From the NCBI GenBank assembly GCA_019873645.1, contig JAIOAX010000033.1:1-52700 (forward strand): DNA of 52,700 bases, written 5' to 3'. Positions 7,596 through 16,531 of this stretch are shown piece after piece. Within the stretch, counting starts at the first letter, position 1, and every line of letters starts with the position of its first letter. A program made the position numbers and the translations under genes. Source of the DNA: Chloroflexota bacterium. Its GTDB lineage: Bacteria > Chloroflexota > Anaerolineae > B4-G1 > SLSP01. Under the pieces are notes generated by a model, which was not told the origin of the DNA, did not search any database, and saw only the letters and a list, made by a program, of their open reading frames with translations.

Positions 7596-8315
7596 TTACT
7601 TGGCGGCTTCCAGAGCTAACGCTTGTGCGGTATCTACCCGCACCCCTGGCCCCATGGATGGCGCCAGGGTGACCCGTTTGACGTAGGTGCCCTTGGCGGC
7701 AGCCGGTTTGGCCCGCCGGATGGCGTCCATAATCGCTGCGAAATTGCCGAGCAACTGCTCATCGGTGAAGCTCACCTTCCCGATCGGGCAATGGATGTTG
7801 GCGGTACGGTCGAGGCGGTATTCCACACGTCCGGCCTTCGCTTCATCAATTACCCGCGGCAGGTCTTCTGGCTGAACGACGGTGCCGGTCTTGGGGGTGG
7901 GCATCAAACCCCGGCGCCCTAGCACGCGCCCCAAACGCCCGACTTTGCGCATCATGTCCGGCACGGCGATGGCAACATCGAAATCCACCCAACCATCCAT
8001 AATCTTCTGGATGTCTTCGTCATCGGCCATGATGTAATCAGCGCCGGCGTCGCGGGCAATTTGCGCGTCCGCGCCTGCGGCAAACACCAGCACGCGCACG
8101 GTCTTGCCCAAGCCATACGGCAGTCGCACGACGCCACGAATCTGTTGCTCGGAACGGCGCGGATCTAATCCCATGCGCAGATGCAACTCGACGGTGCCGT
8201 CAAAAGCCGTATAACTGACTTCCTTGACCAGTTTGACCGCTTCCTGGGGTGTATAGTAGCGGTCACGGTCAACTTTTTGCACAACTTCCAGATACTTTTT
8301 TCCTCGTTTAGGCAT
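7596..8315 (-). CDS. rplA: 50S ribosomal protein L1
   Basis: 23S rRNA-binding protein of the L1 stalk and usual autorepressor of the rplKA mRNA. The diagnostic block [21 protein letters not shown] and the N-terminal KRGKKYLEV are present. ATG 8315 (239 residues) is chosen over a TTG two codons upstream because AAGGAG is 8 nt from the ATG but only 2 nt from the TTG. It follows rplK closely in the same operon. Confidence 0.97.
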   Translation of the reverse strand: MPKRGKKYLEVVQKVDRDRYYTPQEAVKLVKEVSYTAFDGTVELHLRMGLDPRRSEQQIRGVVRLPYGLGKTVRVLVFAAGADAQIARDAGADYIMADDEDIQKIMDGWVDFDVAIAVPDMMRKVGRLGRVLGRRGLMPTPKTGTVVQPEDLPRVIDEAKAGRVEYRLDRTANIHCPIGKVSFTDEQLLGNFAAIMDAIRRAKPAAAKGTYVKRVTLAPSMGPGVRVDTAQALALEAAK

Positions 8316-8379
8316 TGTCAATACTCCTTGTGGTCAATAACGGGATTCCCCTCCCACTTCATAAAAACCGGCTGTACGC

Positions 8380-8808
8380 CTAGTCCTGGATCGCGATGCC
8401 CATGCTGCGCGCCGTGCCCCGAATCATCATTTCGGCGGCTTCGATGTCATTCGCGTTCAGGTCCTTCATCTTCATCTCGGCGATCTCGCGCAATTGCTGG
8501 CGCGTGATGGTGCCGACCTTGGTGCGGTTGGGCTCCGCCGAGCCTTTCTGAACGCCGGCCGCCTTGCGGAGCAAGTCCGGTGTGGGGGGCGTTCGGAATT
8601 CCAGCGAAAACGATGAATCCTGGTAGATCGTAATGTCAACCGGCACGATGTTGCCCGCCAGATGGGCGGTCTTGGCATTGTATTCTTTGACGAAGCCCAT
8701 CAGGTTGATGCCGTGCGGGGCTAACGCCGGGCCAACGGGCGGCGCAGGATTGGCCTTGCCCGCCTGAAGTTGTAATCTCACCACTGCCTTGATCTTTTTC
8801 TTTGCCAT
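8380..8808 (-). CDS. rplK: 50S ribosomal protein L11
   Basis: Component of the GTPase-associated centre and target of thiopeptides. The N-terminal domain shows [29 protein letters not shown] residues in [17 protein letters not shown]; the C-terminal RNA-binding domain contains GTARSMGI near the end. 142 residues, standard. Start ATG 8808 with GGGAG upstream. Lies 43 nt after nusG. Confidence 0.98.
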   Translation of the reverse strand: MAKKKIKAVVRLQLQAGKANPAPPVGPALAPHGINLMGFVKEYNAKTAHLAGNIVPVDITIYQDSSFSLEFRTPPTPDLLRKAAGVQKGSAEPNRTKVGTITRQQLREIAEMKMKDLNANDIEAAEMMIRGTARSMGIAIQD

Positions 8809-8851
8809 TTTGGATACTCCCTCAATCTGGGCTTATGGATAAACCCACCCT

Positions 8852-9628
8852 TTATGCCTTTTCTACCTGTAAGAAATCTAACTCCACCGGGGTTTCACGC
8901 CCGAAGAACGAAACCAGGACGCGAACTTTGGTGCGTTCCTCATCAATATCATCCACCACGCCGATAAAATCGGCAAACGGCCCTTCGATGATGCGCACTT
9001 TCTGTCCGGGTTTGAAGGTGGCACGTACTTGCGGCGCGGCCGCTTCCATGCGCCGCAGAATGCCCTGGACGGCCTCCGGGCGCAACGGCGTCGGCGTATT
9101 GCCCATGCCTACAAAGCCGGTCACGCCGGGGGTGTTGCGCACCACATACCAGGAATCATCCGTCAACCGCAGTTGCACCATGATGTAACCCGGATAGAGA
9201 CACCGCTCTACGGTACGTCGTTTGCCATCTTTGATCTCGATCTCTTCGACGGTGGGGACCACGACCTGGAAGATGTAGTCCTGCATCCCCATGGACTCGA
9301 TGCGTTGCTCCAGGTTATGCTTGACCTTGTGCTCGTAGCCGGAATAACAATGAATAATATACCAGGCGCGTTCGTCGGCTTCCGGTTTGACTCCTTCGTC
9401 GGCGAAAGGCTCCGGCAACACACCCACAACTTCGGCCGGCTTACTTTTGGCCGGAGCAACAGCAACTTCCTGAGGCGGCGGAGCTTCCAACCCGAACCGC
9501 TCAAAGAGCGATTCCGGCGAGAGGTCCAACTCTGGGAGAGCTTCGAACGTATCCTTTAGATCGGGTAGTTCAAGCGCATCCGCAGCGAAGTCCTCATCAT
9601 CTTCGTAATACGAACGCTCATCGTCCAT
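8852..9628 (-). CDS. nusG: transcription termination/antitermination protein NusG, with N-terminal extension
   Basis: Transcription elongation factor that binds the RNA polymerase clamp and couples to Rho or ribosomes. The NGN domain begins near residue 85 (ERAWYIIHCYSGYEHKV) and the C-terminal KOW domain near 205 (FKPGQKVRIIEGPFADF). Before the NGN domain lies an acidic, Pro-rich extension of about 85 residues (DDERSYYEDDEDF at its start) that ordinary 180-residue NusG proteins lack. ATG 9628 is preferred over an upstream in-frame start inside secE; a GGAGAAGAGG precedes it within the secE tail. Start and extension are in frame with no break, so the extension appears real. 258 residues. Confidence 0.95.
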   Translation of the reverse strand: MDDERSYYEDDEDFAADALELPDLKDTFEALPELDLSPESLFERFGLEAPPPQEVAVAPAKSKPAEVVGVLPEPFADEGVKPEADERAWYIIHCYSGYEHKVKHNLEQRIESMGMQDYIFQVVVPTVEEIEIKDGKRRTVERCLYPGYIMVQLRLTDDSWYVVRNTPGVTGFVGMGNTPTPLRPEAVQGILRRMEAAAPQVRATFKPGQKVRIIEGPFADFIGVVDDIDEERTKVRVLVSFFGRETPVELDFLQVEKA

Positions 9629-9633
9629 GAAAA

Positions 9634-9948
9634 CTAAGCCTCTTCTCCACGCCCGATCCAATAGGCAGCCCCGAGCAACACCACGACGACAACGACACCC
9701 AAAACCATAAATAAGACATTGCGGGTGACCAGGTTACTCAGCAGCCAACCGAAGAAGAAATCCAATACCCCTAGAAATAGGGCCATCGCCACGGTGACCA
9801 ACAGCACGATCTTGGTCATCGCCCAGCCCTGTTGTAGCGTAGGCCAATGCACGCGGCCCAATTCCGCACGGGTGCTGCGGAAATACGCCACAATCGGATT
9901 ATCTTTTTTGACTTTTGTCTTCTGGTCAGCAGCCACAAGCGCCTCCAT
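9634..9948 (-). CDS. secE: preprotein translocase subunit SecE
   Basis: Essential clamp subunit of SecYEG. The family signature RAELGRVHWPTLQQ (about 27-40) is followed by a hydrophobic segment at about 44-66. A second hydrophobic segment (about 76-97, VLFMVLGVVVVVVLLGAAYW) follows, so the protein has at least two membrane spans, where the short bacterial form has one. 104 residues. ATG 9948 has AGGGG just upstream. It lies between tRNA-Trp and nusG, the usual context. Confidence 0.93.
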   Translation of the reverse strand: MEALVAADQKTKVKKDNPIVAYFRSTRAELGRVHWPTLQQGWAMTKIVLLVTVAMALFLGVLDFFFGWLLSNLVTRNVLFMVLGVVVVVVLLGAAYWIGRGEEA

Positions 9949-9965
9949 CCCCTGTTTGACACTCT

Positions 9966-9990
9966 AAAACACCGCCGGATGCGGCGGTGT
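9966..9990 (-). terminator. terminator between tRNA-Trp and secE
   Basis: ACACCGCCG / CGGCGGTGT stem of 9 bp with a 4-nt loop, followed on the minus strand by TTTTAG. It would end or attenuate tRNA transcription before secE. Confidence 0.75.
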
Positions 9991-10008
9991 TGTGTTTTTA
10001 TATCCAGA

Positions 10009-10081
10009 CAGGCGAGGCAGGAATTGAACCCGCAACCTACGGTTTTGGAGACCGTTGCTCTGCCTGTTGAGCTACTCGCCT
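10009..10081 (-). tRNA. tRNA-Trp (CCA)
   Basis: 73-nt cloverleaf: acceptor AGGCGAG/CTCGCCT, anticodon stem ACGGT/ACCGT with loop CTCCAAA (anticodon CCA), T arm GCGGG-TTCAATT-CCTGC, discriminator G. CCA end not encoded. Confidence 0.97.
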
Positions 10082-10130
10082 ATAATCCTTTTGACGCCCA
10101 GGAGCAGATGGCTCCGTTTGTCCTACCCAA

Positions 10131-10203
10131 AGCCCATGATCAGACTTGAACTGATGACCCCTTTCTTACCAAGAAAGTGCTCTACCGACTGAGCTACATG
10201 GGC
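10131..10203 (-). tRNA. tRNA-Thr (GGT)
   Basis: Acceptor GCCCATG/CATGGGC, anticodon stem CTTTC/GAAAG around TTGGTAA (anticodon GGT), T arm TCAGTTCAAGTCTGA. Second of two Thr isoacceptors in the cluster. Confidence 0.96.
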
Positions 10204-10217
10204 AGGCTTCCATAAGG

Positions 10218-10301
10218 TGGGCAGTGAGGGACTCGAACCCCCGAAGGCGTTGCGCCAACTGATTTACAGTCAGTCTCCTTTGCCGCTCGGAACAACTGCC
10301 C
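10218..10301 (-). tRNA. tRNA-Tyr (GTA)
   Basis: 84-nt class II tRNA with long variable arm. Acceptor GGGCAGT/ACTGCCC, anticodon stem ACTGA/TCAGT around CTGTAAA (anticodon GTA), T loop TTCGAGT, discriminator A. Confidence 0.96.
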
Positions 10302-10305
10302 AGAA

Positions 10306-10378
10306 AGCCGACGGTGGGAATTGAACCCACAACCCTCCGCTTACAAGGCGGATGCTCCGCCGTTTGAGCTACGTCGGC
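10306..10378 (-). tRNA. tRNA-Thr (TGT)
   Basis: Acceptor GCCGACG/CGTCGGC, anticodon stem TCCGC/GCGGA around CTTGTAA (anticodon TGT), T arm GTGGG-TTCAATT-CCCAC. First tRNA of the transcript. Confidence 0.96.
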
Positions 10379-10387
10379 GTTTGACGC

Positions 10388-10415
10388 ATTATAACACACC
10401 GGCATCAAGGGTCAA
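10388..10415 (-). promoter_or_regulatory. tRNA operon promoter P1
   Basis: -35 TTGACC (10410-10415), 16-nt spacer, perfect -10 TATAAT (10388-10393), ten bases before tRNA-Thr(TGT). Confidence 0.85.
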
Positions 10416-10443
10416 GATTCACATTCCCTACCGAGCGACGATA

Positions 10444-10471
10444 AGTATACACACATTGAGCGATTTGTCAA
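10444..10471 (-). promoter_or_regulatory. tRNA operon promoter P2
   Basis: Perfect -35 TTGACA (10466-10471), 16-nt spacer, -10 TATACT (10444-10449), 56 bp upstream of P1 in the same direction. Tandem promoters are common for stable RNA operons. Confidence 0.8.
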
Positions 10472-10486
10472 CCAAAAATAACCGTC

Positions 10487-11773
10487 TTATCCAAAGCGTT
10501 GCCGGCGTTCGACACGCTGCCGGAGGATGCTTTCCAGTTCCTGCGGCGTTGAGGCGACAAGCGGATCATACCGCACGCCCGGATAGTAGGTCTGGAAGAA
10601 CGTCTGCAGATCGTCAGGCCACCAGGTTGGGTTGATGGCGGTGACGGCGCGCTCGCTAAGGCCGGGGCCATAGGCGGCGTCGTCGGCGCTGGAGCCGATG
10701 GTGACGTGGTAGGTCTCCCAGTAGAGACGGCAGGCTTCAATCCACCGCCAATCCGCGCCCGGCGGCAGGAGCAGGTAATGGCGGCTGAAAGGCTCACGGG
10801 GTTGGCATGGTCCAGGCGGGGTGATGGGTTCAAGAGGCCGCGGCGGCGTGGAGATCGCCGGCGCGGCAGGCGCGGCCTCTTGCCAGGTGGGGTCCTGCGT
10901 ATCCTTGACGGAGATCATGTAGCGGGTCATCTCCGGCAGCATGCGGGTGAAATCGTAGTTATCCCAACTGCCCGCGCCGCCCAGGGAGAACAGGTGCGCG
11001 CCGACGACGTAGTAATCTTCCCGCAGTCGCGCATCGTACCACTTCATCTGCTGCATCCACTCTTCGACGGAAACCTGCGGCAGGTCTTTTGCCAGGTTGA
11101 CCTCGGTTAAGAACAGTGGGACGACTTCGTTGCGCGGCTTGAGAAAATCTTCATATAGCCAACGGTAACGGCATGCCAGCGGCCCGCGATCCGGGTAGGT
11201 GGGACGCCCCGGCAAAGGTTCGCCAAACCACGCGTTCATCGGATAGGCATACTCGTGGAGCGCCAAGGCGTGTCCCCCCGCCTTGGCCCGTCCGAAGACG
11301 CCGGTAGCGACGATGGCTTCCATTTCTTCCCATTCGGGCGTGCCCATGCTGTAGGAAAACAGCGCCAGCTTGTACCCTTCTCGATCAGCGATGTCCATGC
11401 AGTGGATCATCAGTTCGGCCAGGCGGCGATGTCCATCCGGCCCCGGCGGATCCTGCTCGTTGATAATTTCCCAGTAGTCCACGTAGGCGCGATGGGGCGC
11501 CCATTTGGGCAGCAGACTATCCATCACTTTGCGGGCGACTTTGCGCAGGTCATCGTCTAACGGGGGGCCTTCGACGTTGACATTGGGGTCTGCGCCGCGC
11601 ATGTAGCGGCCTACGGTTTGTACATGCGCATCCAGCGTCTTCACGTCCTTCAGCCAACCGATGCCTTCCACGGATTTCACCGTAGTCATCGTTGTCCCGG
11701 CCGCCAGGAGATCTTGCAGCACTTTCAGCGTTTCGCCCGGCAAAACGCCGTGAATTCCCAGTTTGCTTGGCAT
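10487..11773 (-). CDS. glycoside hydrolase-like TIM-barrel protein (clan GH-A type)
   Basis: 428-residue protein with features of a (beta/alpha)8 clan GH-A hydrolase: a probable acid/base Glu106 after Asn (WEIINEQ) and a probable nucleophile Glu224 (FLTEVN), about 118 residues apart, plus aromatic-rich ALHEYAYPMN between them. The C-terminal third (after about 300) is Pro-rich and then forms another small domain with PTWWPDDLQTFFQTYYPG. No signal peptide or membrane span is visible, so it should be cytosolic unless exported unconventionally. ATG 11773 follows AAAGGAGG; a GTG codon just before it is less well placed. It diverges from the glycan cluster. No specific GH family or substrate can be assigned; it could be a catalytically altered relative. 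Confidence 0.65.
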   Translation of the reverse strand: MPSKLGIHGVLPGETLKVLQDLLAAGTTMTTVKSVEGIGWLKDVKTLDAHVQTVGRYMRGADPNVNVEGPPLDDDLRKVARKVMDSLLPKWAPHRAYVDYWEIINEQDPPGPDGHRRLAELMIHCMDIADREGYKLALFSYSMGTPEWEEMEAIVATGVFGRAKAGGHALALHEYAYPMNAWFGEPLPGRPTYPDRGPLACRYRWLYEDFLKPRNEVVPLFLTEVNLAKDLPQVSVEEWMQQMKWYDARLREDYYVVGAHLFSLGGAGSWDNYDFTRMLPEMTRYMISVKDTQDPTWQEAAPAAPAISTPPRPLEPITPPGPCQPREPFSRHYLLLPPGADWRWIEACRLYWETYHVTIGSSADDAAYGPGLSERAVTAINPTWWPDDLQTFFQTYYPGVRYDPLVASTPQELESILRQRVERRQRFG

Positions 11774-11788
11774 CACACCCTCCTTTGC

Positions 11789-11820
11789 GTTTGAAAGTTA
11801 ACACGTTAGAATGTTGGAAT
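11789..11820 (-). repeat. N5AAC octamer spacer repeat (copy 2)
   Basis: On the minus strand: four 8-bp words ending in AAC (ATTCCAAC, ATTCTAAC, GTGTTAAC, TTTCAAAC), then GC and the Shine-Dalgarno of the hydrolase-like gene. Confidence 0.75.
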
Positions 11821-11888
11821 GGCGAAGGGTAAGTGTCACTTTTTATGTTTCCATTGTAAGAGAAAAGCATTAAAAAAGCAATATGGAC

Positions 11889-11916
11889 TTGCTTCAGGCG
11901 TCACCGAGGGTATAAT
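11889..11916 (+). promoter_or_regulatory. promoter of the glycan cluster
   Basis: -35 TTGCTT (11889-11894), 16-nt spacer, perfect -10 TATAAT (11911-11916). The start codon at 11925 is only 8 nt after the -10 box, so the first mRNA is leaderless or nearly so. Confidence 0.75.
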
Positions 11917-11924
11917 AGGGAGCT

Positions 11925-13052
11925 ATGACGATCTATGTAGATGTTTCCGCAGCCGTACACCAGCGTGCCGGGTTGGGTCGCTATGCCGCCAGTCTGACAC
12001 AGGCTTTGCTTCCACGCCTTTCGCACCGCTTGATGTTGTTCTACAATCGTGAAAAGGGCGTTGTTATGCCGCCGGGACTGGAGCATGTTCCGGCGCGTAC
12101 CGTCGCTTATGGGTACAAATCATGGCGAATGTTGGTATGGATGGGGCAGCTTTGGCGTATCCCTTTCAACCACATGCTTCCCCATGCCGCGCTCTTTCAT
12201 GCTACCGAGCATCTGGTCCCGTACTTGAAAGATGTACCGACGGTGCTTACGGTTCACGATCTGATCTTCCGCAATTTCCCGGAGCACCATAAACCGCTCA
12301 ACCGTTGGTATCTGAATTTGACCATGCCGTTGTATTGCCGCCATGCCAGCCATATCATTGCCGTATCGGAGGCCACGCGCCGCGACATTATGGCTGCCTA
12401 TCGTATCCCACCGGAGAAGATCACGGTCATCTATGAGGCGGCGGATCCGCGTTTCGAGCCGCAAATCCGTACGGCTGTGGAAGCGGTGCGCACCCGTTAT
12501 CGTCTGCCGCAGGAGTATTTGTTGTACGTAGGTACCATCGAGCCGCGCAAGAATCTGACGCGCCTGTTGCAGGTGTGGGAGCCGCTTTATCGAGCCCATG
12601 AAGTTCCCCAGTTGGTGATTGTTGGCCGGCGCGGCTGGCTGAGTGATGATTTCTTCGCCGCGTTAGAGAGCAGTCCAGCGCGCGACGGGGTCCTGCTGAT
12701 GGGGCATGTTCAGGATTGCGATTTGCCGGCGATCTATGGCGGCGCGGTCGCCTTCGTTTTCCCCAGTTTGTGCGAGGGGTTCGGCCTGCCGCCGCTGGAA
12801 GCGATGTCGTGCGGCACGCCGGTCTTGTGCTCCAATACCTCTTCATTGCCTGAAGTGGTGGGGGAGGCGGCATTGACGTTCGATCCCACCGATGAGGCCG
12901 CCATCGCTGAGTCCCTGCGGCGCATTGTCAAAGATAAGGACTTGCGCGCGCAGCTGCGGGAACTGGGGATTCAGCGCGCTGCGGGCTTCTCCTGGGGACG
13001 CGCGGCGCAGGAGACGCTGGGCGTGTATAAGAAGCTGTTGGGGACGCTGTAG
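11925..13052 (+). CDS. GT4 family glycosyltransferase
   Basis: First gene of the glycan cluster. 375 residues, GT-B fold, no membrane span. N-terminal glycine loop [10 protein letters not shown] (about 16-25) and C-terminal GT4 signature [33 protein letters not shown] and [15 protein letters not shown]. The closest look-alikes in the window are the genes at 3739 and 15395, which share the PRKN/PHKN and SLPEV blocks; they are probably paralogues that add successive sugars. Translation likely starts on a leaderless message. Donor sugar unknown; a mannose or heptose nucleotide is plausible from context. Confidence 0.9.
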   Translation: MTIYVDVSAAVHQRAGLGRYAASLTQALLPRLSHRLMLFYNREKGVVMPPGLEHVPARTVAYGYKSWRMLVWMGQLWRIPFNHMLPHAALFHATEHLVPYLKDVPTVLTVHDLIFRNFPEHHKPLNRWYLNLTMPLYCRHASHIIAVSEATRRDIMAAYRIPPEKITVIYEAADPRFEPQIRTAVEAVRTRYRLPQEYLLYVGTIEPRKNLTRLLQVWEPLYRAHEVPQLVIVGRRGWLSDDFFAALESSPARDGVLLMGHVQDCDLPAIYGGAVAFVFPSLCEGFGLPPLEAMSCGTPVLCSNTSSLPEVVGEAALTFDPTDEAAIAESLRRIVKDKDLRAQLRELGIQRAAGFSWGRAAQETLGVYKKLLGTL

Positions 13053-13067
13053 TTTCAGGAAATAACC

Positions 13068-13811
13068 ATGCTGCGGCAGACCTTTATCGTGCTTCCGGCC
13101 TACAATGAAGCTGAAGCGTTGCCACGTTTGCTGTCAAAGACTTTGCCTCTTTATGCCGAAGGCGGGTTGAATGGCGAGATTGTGGTCGTGGATGATGGTT
13201 CTGCCGATCAGACGGCCGAGGTTGTCCGCAGTTATCCCCCGCCGGTTCACCTCATTTCACACCCCCACAATATGGGACTGGGCGCCGCCATACGCACCGG
13301 ATTGATGTACGCTGCAAGCATCGCCGCCGATGAAGATGCGATTGTCACCATGGATGCCGATGATACCCACAATCCGGGTTTGATCCTCCGTATGCTGCAA
13401 AGGCTCAACGAGGGCTATGAGCTGGTCATTGCTTCACGCTATCACCCTGATTCACGTACGTTGGGTGTGACGCCCCTGCGCCAGTTTTTAAGCTGGGGCG
13501 CCGGCCTGCTCTTCCGTCTGTGTTTACCTATGCCCGGCGTGCGCGACTATACGTCCGGATTCCGGGCTTACCGCGCTGCGCTCATCAAACGTGCAATTGC
13601 GCAGTGGGGGCCACAGTTCATTGACCGACAAGATTTTTCCAGCATGCCGCGGCTTTTATTACGGATGCGGCAATTGCACGCTGTTGCCGTCGAGGTCCCA
13701 ATGGTGCTCCATTACGATTTCAAACCCGGCGTCAGCAAGATGCGGGTAGGTCGCAACGTGCTTGCCAACCTTAAACTGATCTGGCAGGCTGTACGTGAAG
13801 ACAAAATATGA
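13068..13811 (+). CDS. GT2 family glycosyltransferase (polyprenyl-phosphate mannose synthase-like)
   Basis: 247-residue inverting GT-A enzyme that transfers a sugar from a nucleotide donor to a polyprenyl phosphate. Motifs: VLPAYNEAEALP near the N-terminus, VVVDDGSADQT (first Asp pair) and VTMDADDTHNP (DxD-type metal site). No C-terminal membrane anchors, like DPM1-type synthases. Its product would be the lipid-linked donor for the GT39-like membrane enzyme encoded immediately downstream, with which it overlaps (ATGA), so the two are probably translationally coupled. It starts 15 nt after the first GT4 gene. Confidence 0.87.
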   Translation: MLRQTFIVLPAYNEAEALPRLLSKTLPLYAEGGLNGEIVVVDDGSADQTAEVVRSYPPPVHLISHPHNMGLGAAIRTGLMYAASIAADEDAIVTMDADDTHNPGLILRMLQRLNEGYELVIASRYHPDSRTLGVTPLRQFLSWGAGLLFRLCLPMPGVRDYTSGFRAYRAALIKRAIAQWGPQFIDRQDFSSMPRLLLRMRQLHAVAVEVPMVLHYDFKPGVSKMRVGRNVLANLKLIWQAVREDKI

Positions 13812-15382
13812 CCACGACGGTAGCGCGGTCATCTTTGACCTCCGGGTATGTGAATCGGCGTTGGCTTACGCTTCTGGTTTTATGGTGCGGCAGTTTTTGT
13901 CTGCTATGGCAACTCGACGCCAAAAGCCTCTGGATTGACGAACTCTTCACCGCCGAGATTGTGGCGCAACCTACAGCCCAGGAAATCATCGCCGCGGTGC
14001 GCGCCACCGAAGGCCGCCCACCACTCTATTATCTGTTTCTCCATGTCTGGACGCAGCTTGCGGGAACGAGCGATTTTGCCTTAAGGTTTTTCTCGATTGC
14101 GCCGGCCTTTCTCTGCATACCGCTTGTCTATGGGATAACGTGCCGGTTGACCAATCGGCGGATTGCCTGGAATACGCTCCTGTTGTTTGCCTGCGCGCCG
14201 TTATTTCTCCTTTATGGCCGGATGGCGCGTGCGTATTTCCTGGCGGTATGGTGGGCGCTGCTGGTCTGTTATTGTTTCATCCGTTGGTTGAATCATCCCA
14301 GACCGTTATGGTGGGGGGGGTATCTGCTGGCAGGATGGGGATTGCTGTACACAGACTATATGACAGCCTCGATTTTGCTGATCCCTAACCTGATTTTATT
14401 GGGCTTCTGGCGTCGTTCGCGGCATTTGTGGGGACGTTGGGCAGCGGCGCAGGTGCTCTTGCTGCTGGGGTTTGTCCCATGGTTGCCATCCTTATTGCAA
14501 CATACGGCGCGTTACCAAAGTTCCATTCGCCTGGCCGATTTGACTCAAGGTATTTCGGGCTACATCGTCAAACTGGTGCAACCGCTTCTCGTCTTTAGCC
14601 TGGGTGAAACCCTGCATCCGTGGAATCCTGTGGGCAGTTTGGGATTGCTTGTGATAGGCAGTTTGGCCCTGGCAGGATTGTGGCAATTATGGAAGCAGAG
14701 GCGGCCTGAGAGCTGGTTTATCATCTTCAGTGCTATCATGCCGGTGCTTTTCACCGTGTTTGTTGTGACCGGTTTTTTGGTGCGCTATATGACGTTTGCC
14801 TGGATCGGCGCGCGCACGCTTCAGGCATTTCCTTTCTATGGGATGCTGGTTGCCGTAGGAATCAATGCCCTCAAATCTCCTGCAATACGCCGTTTGGTTC
14901 TGGGATTTATCGCGGTAGTTTTCTGCTATGCAAACGTGAACTATTATACGGACCGTGACTTTCAAAATCCGGTCTATGTCATCCCCTCTAAAACGATAGT
15001 TGAACATATTGTGGCGCAGATTCAACCAGGAGATGCGATCATTGCTTCCAGAGATAGTGTCGTGGAACGCTATTACAGGGCGTCCGGTGAGACCTATCCG
15101 CTTTTGGATAGTCAGGCGGAAGACGATCTGCGGGCATCTATCCGGCAAAATCAATATAGCCGGATATGGCTGGTCACAGTGAACCGAGATCGCGGCGGCG
15201 TTGAACCTGACGCGGATTTTATGACATGGCTCCAGACGCAATATGTCACCACCGGGCATTGGGGATATGCCGAGGTTACGCCTGGATACCGGCGTTTTAA
15301 GTCACTTATGACGCAGCGCGAAGCTTATCGTTATAAGGCGGAATTGACGCTCTATGTGCGCCGTCAGCCGGCGTCACCATAG
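13808..15382 (+). CDS. GT39/ArnT-type membrane glycosyltransferase
   Basis: 524-residue integral membrane protein with about ten hydrophobic segments. The first outside loop carries the acidic SLWIDELFTAE motif (Asp-Glu, about residues 40-50) expected for GT-C transferases that use polyprenyl-phosphate sugars. The C-terminal 130 residues form a soluble, probably extracytoplasmic, domain. The ATG overlaps the stop of the GT2 gene, supporting a two-step system: the GT2 enzyme makes the lipid-linked sugar, this one transfers it outside the cell to a glycan or protein. Acceptor unknown. Confidence 0.85.
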   Translation: MTTTVARSSLTSGYVNRRWLTLLVLWCGSFCLLWQLDAKSLWIDELFTAEIVAQPTAQEIIAAVRATEGRPPLYYLFLHVWTQLAGTSDFALRFFSIAPAFLCIPLVYGITCRLTNRRIAWNTLLLFACAPLFLLYGRMARAYFLAVWWALLVCYCFIRWLNHPRPLWWGGYLLAGWGLLYTDYMTASILLIPNLILLGFWRRSRHLWGRWAAAQVLLLLGFVPWLPSLLQHTARYQSSIRLADLTQGISGYIVKLVQPLLVFSLGETLHPWNPVGSLGLLVIGSLALAGLWQLWKQRRPESWFIIFSAIMPVLFTVFVVTGFLVRYMTFAWIGARTLQAFPFYGMLVAVGINALKSPAIRRLVLGFIAVVFCYANVNYYTDRDFQNPVYVIPSKTIVEHIVAQIQPGDAIIASRDSVVERYYRASGETYPLLDSQAEDDLRASIRQNQYSRIWLVTVNRDRGGVEPDADFMTWLQTQYVTTGHWGYAEVTPGYRRFKSLMTQREAYRYKAELTLYVRRQPASP

Positions 15383-15394
15383 GAGTATTGACCT

Positions 15395-16531
15395 ATGCCC
15401 CACTACGTCCTAGATGCCCGCACGGCGACGCCGCATTTCCCCGGCATCGGACGCTACGTCACGAACCTGGCCCGTGCACTGCTTCCTCAACTGGTGACCG
15501 AGGAACATCTCACCATCCTCTGCGATCCGGCGCACCCGCTTGAACTGCCGGCCGGCGAGGGGGCGCAGTGTCTGCCGGTCGCCGTTTCACCTTTCGCGCT
15601 TAAGCAGCAGTGGGTGATTCCCCGGCTGCTGCGGCAGTTGCAGGCCGATCTCTACCACAGCGCCTATTATCTGATGCCCTATGCCCCCGGTGTGCCCACG
15701 TTGCTCACGCTTTACGATCTCATCCCGATTTACTTCCCCGAACACAGCACTTTGCGGGCGCGCCGGCTTTTTCGCCTGACGACGACACTGGCGTTGCGTG
15801 CGGCGCGGTATGCACTGGCGATTTCCGAGGCCACACGGCGCGATTTTCTGGAGCGTTTTGCTGCGTCGTCGGAGCGCGTGATGGCGATTCCCCTGGCCGC
15901 CGATCCGCGCTTTGTGCCGCAACCGCCGGACGTTGTCGCGGCGTTGCGCGCGCGTTATCGTTTACCGGAGAAATTCGTCTTGTACGTGGGCAGCAACAAG
16001 CCGCACAAAAATCTCACGCGGCTCGTGGAAGCCTGGGCCGCTGTGCAGGCAGAAGCGCCGGATTATACGCTTGTGATTGCCGGGGCATGGTTGCCGCAAC
16101 ACCCGGAACCGCAGGAACGCGCCGGCGCTCTGCAGATCGCTAACCGCATCCGCTGGCTGGGGCCGTTGCCCGATTCCGATTTGCCGGCGCTGTACACGGC
16201 GGCTGATGTTTTCGTCTTCCCCAGCCTGTACGAAGGGTTTGGTCTGCCGGTGATCGAGGCGCTGGCCTGTGGGACACCGGTGGCCTGCGCAAATACCTCC
16301 TCGCTGCCGGAGGTGGCCGGGAATGTAGCAGTGTTGTTCGACCCGCTGCAGGTCGAAAGTATCGCTGCGGCGCTGCGACAGTTACTGCACGATGAGCCAT
16401 TGCGCGCCGAGCTGCGGCGACGCGGTCCGGCGCAGGCGGCGCGCTTCTCGTGGGTGCGCACGGCACAGGAAACACTTGCGGTATATCGGCGGGTTGTGGC
16501 TTTTAGGAATGAAGGCATAATCGAAGGATGA
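15395..16531 (+). CDS. GT4 family glycosyltransferase
   Basis: 378-residue GT-B retaining glycosyltransferase. N-terminal FPGIGRYVTNLARAL loop, C-terminal GSNKPHKNLTRLVEAW, SLYEGFGLPVIEALACG and [12 protein letters not shown]. It begins 13 nt after the membrane transferase with GGAGTATTG upstream, and its stop overlaps the gmhB start. Strongly similar in layout to the GT4 gene at 11925, suggesting duplication within the cluster. Confidence 0.9.
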   Translation: MPHYVLDARTATPHFPGIGRYVTNLARALLPQLVTEEHLTILCDPAHPLELPAGEGAQCLPVAVSPFALKQQWVIPRLLRQLQADLYHSAYYLMPYAPGVPTLLTLYDLIPIYFPEHSTLRARRLFRLTTTLALRAARYALAISEATRRDFLERFAASSERVMAIPLAADPRFVPQPPDVVAALRARYRLPEKFVLYVGSNKPHKNLTRLVEAWAAVQAEAPDYTLVIAGAWLPQHPEPQERAGALQIANRIRWLGPLPDSDLPALYTAADVFVFPSLYEGFGLPVIEALACGTPVACANTSSLPEVAGNVAVLFDPLQVESIAAALRQLLHDEPLRAELRRRGPAQAARFSWVRTAQETLAVYRRVVAFRNEGIIEG

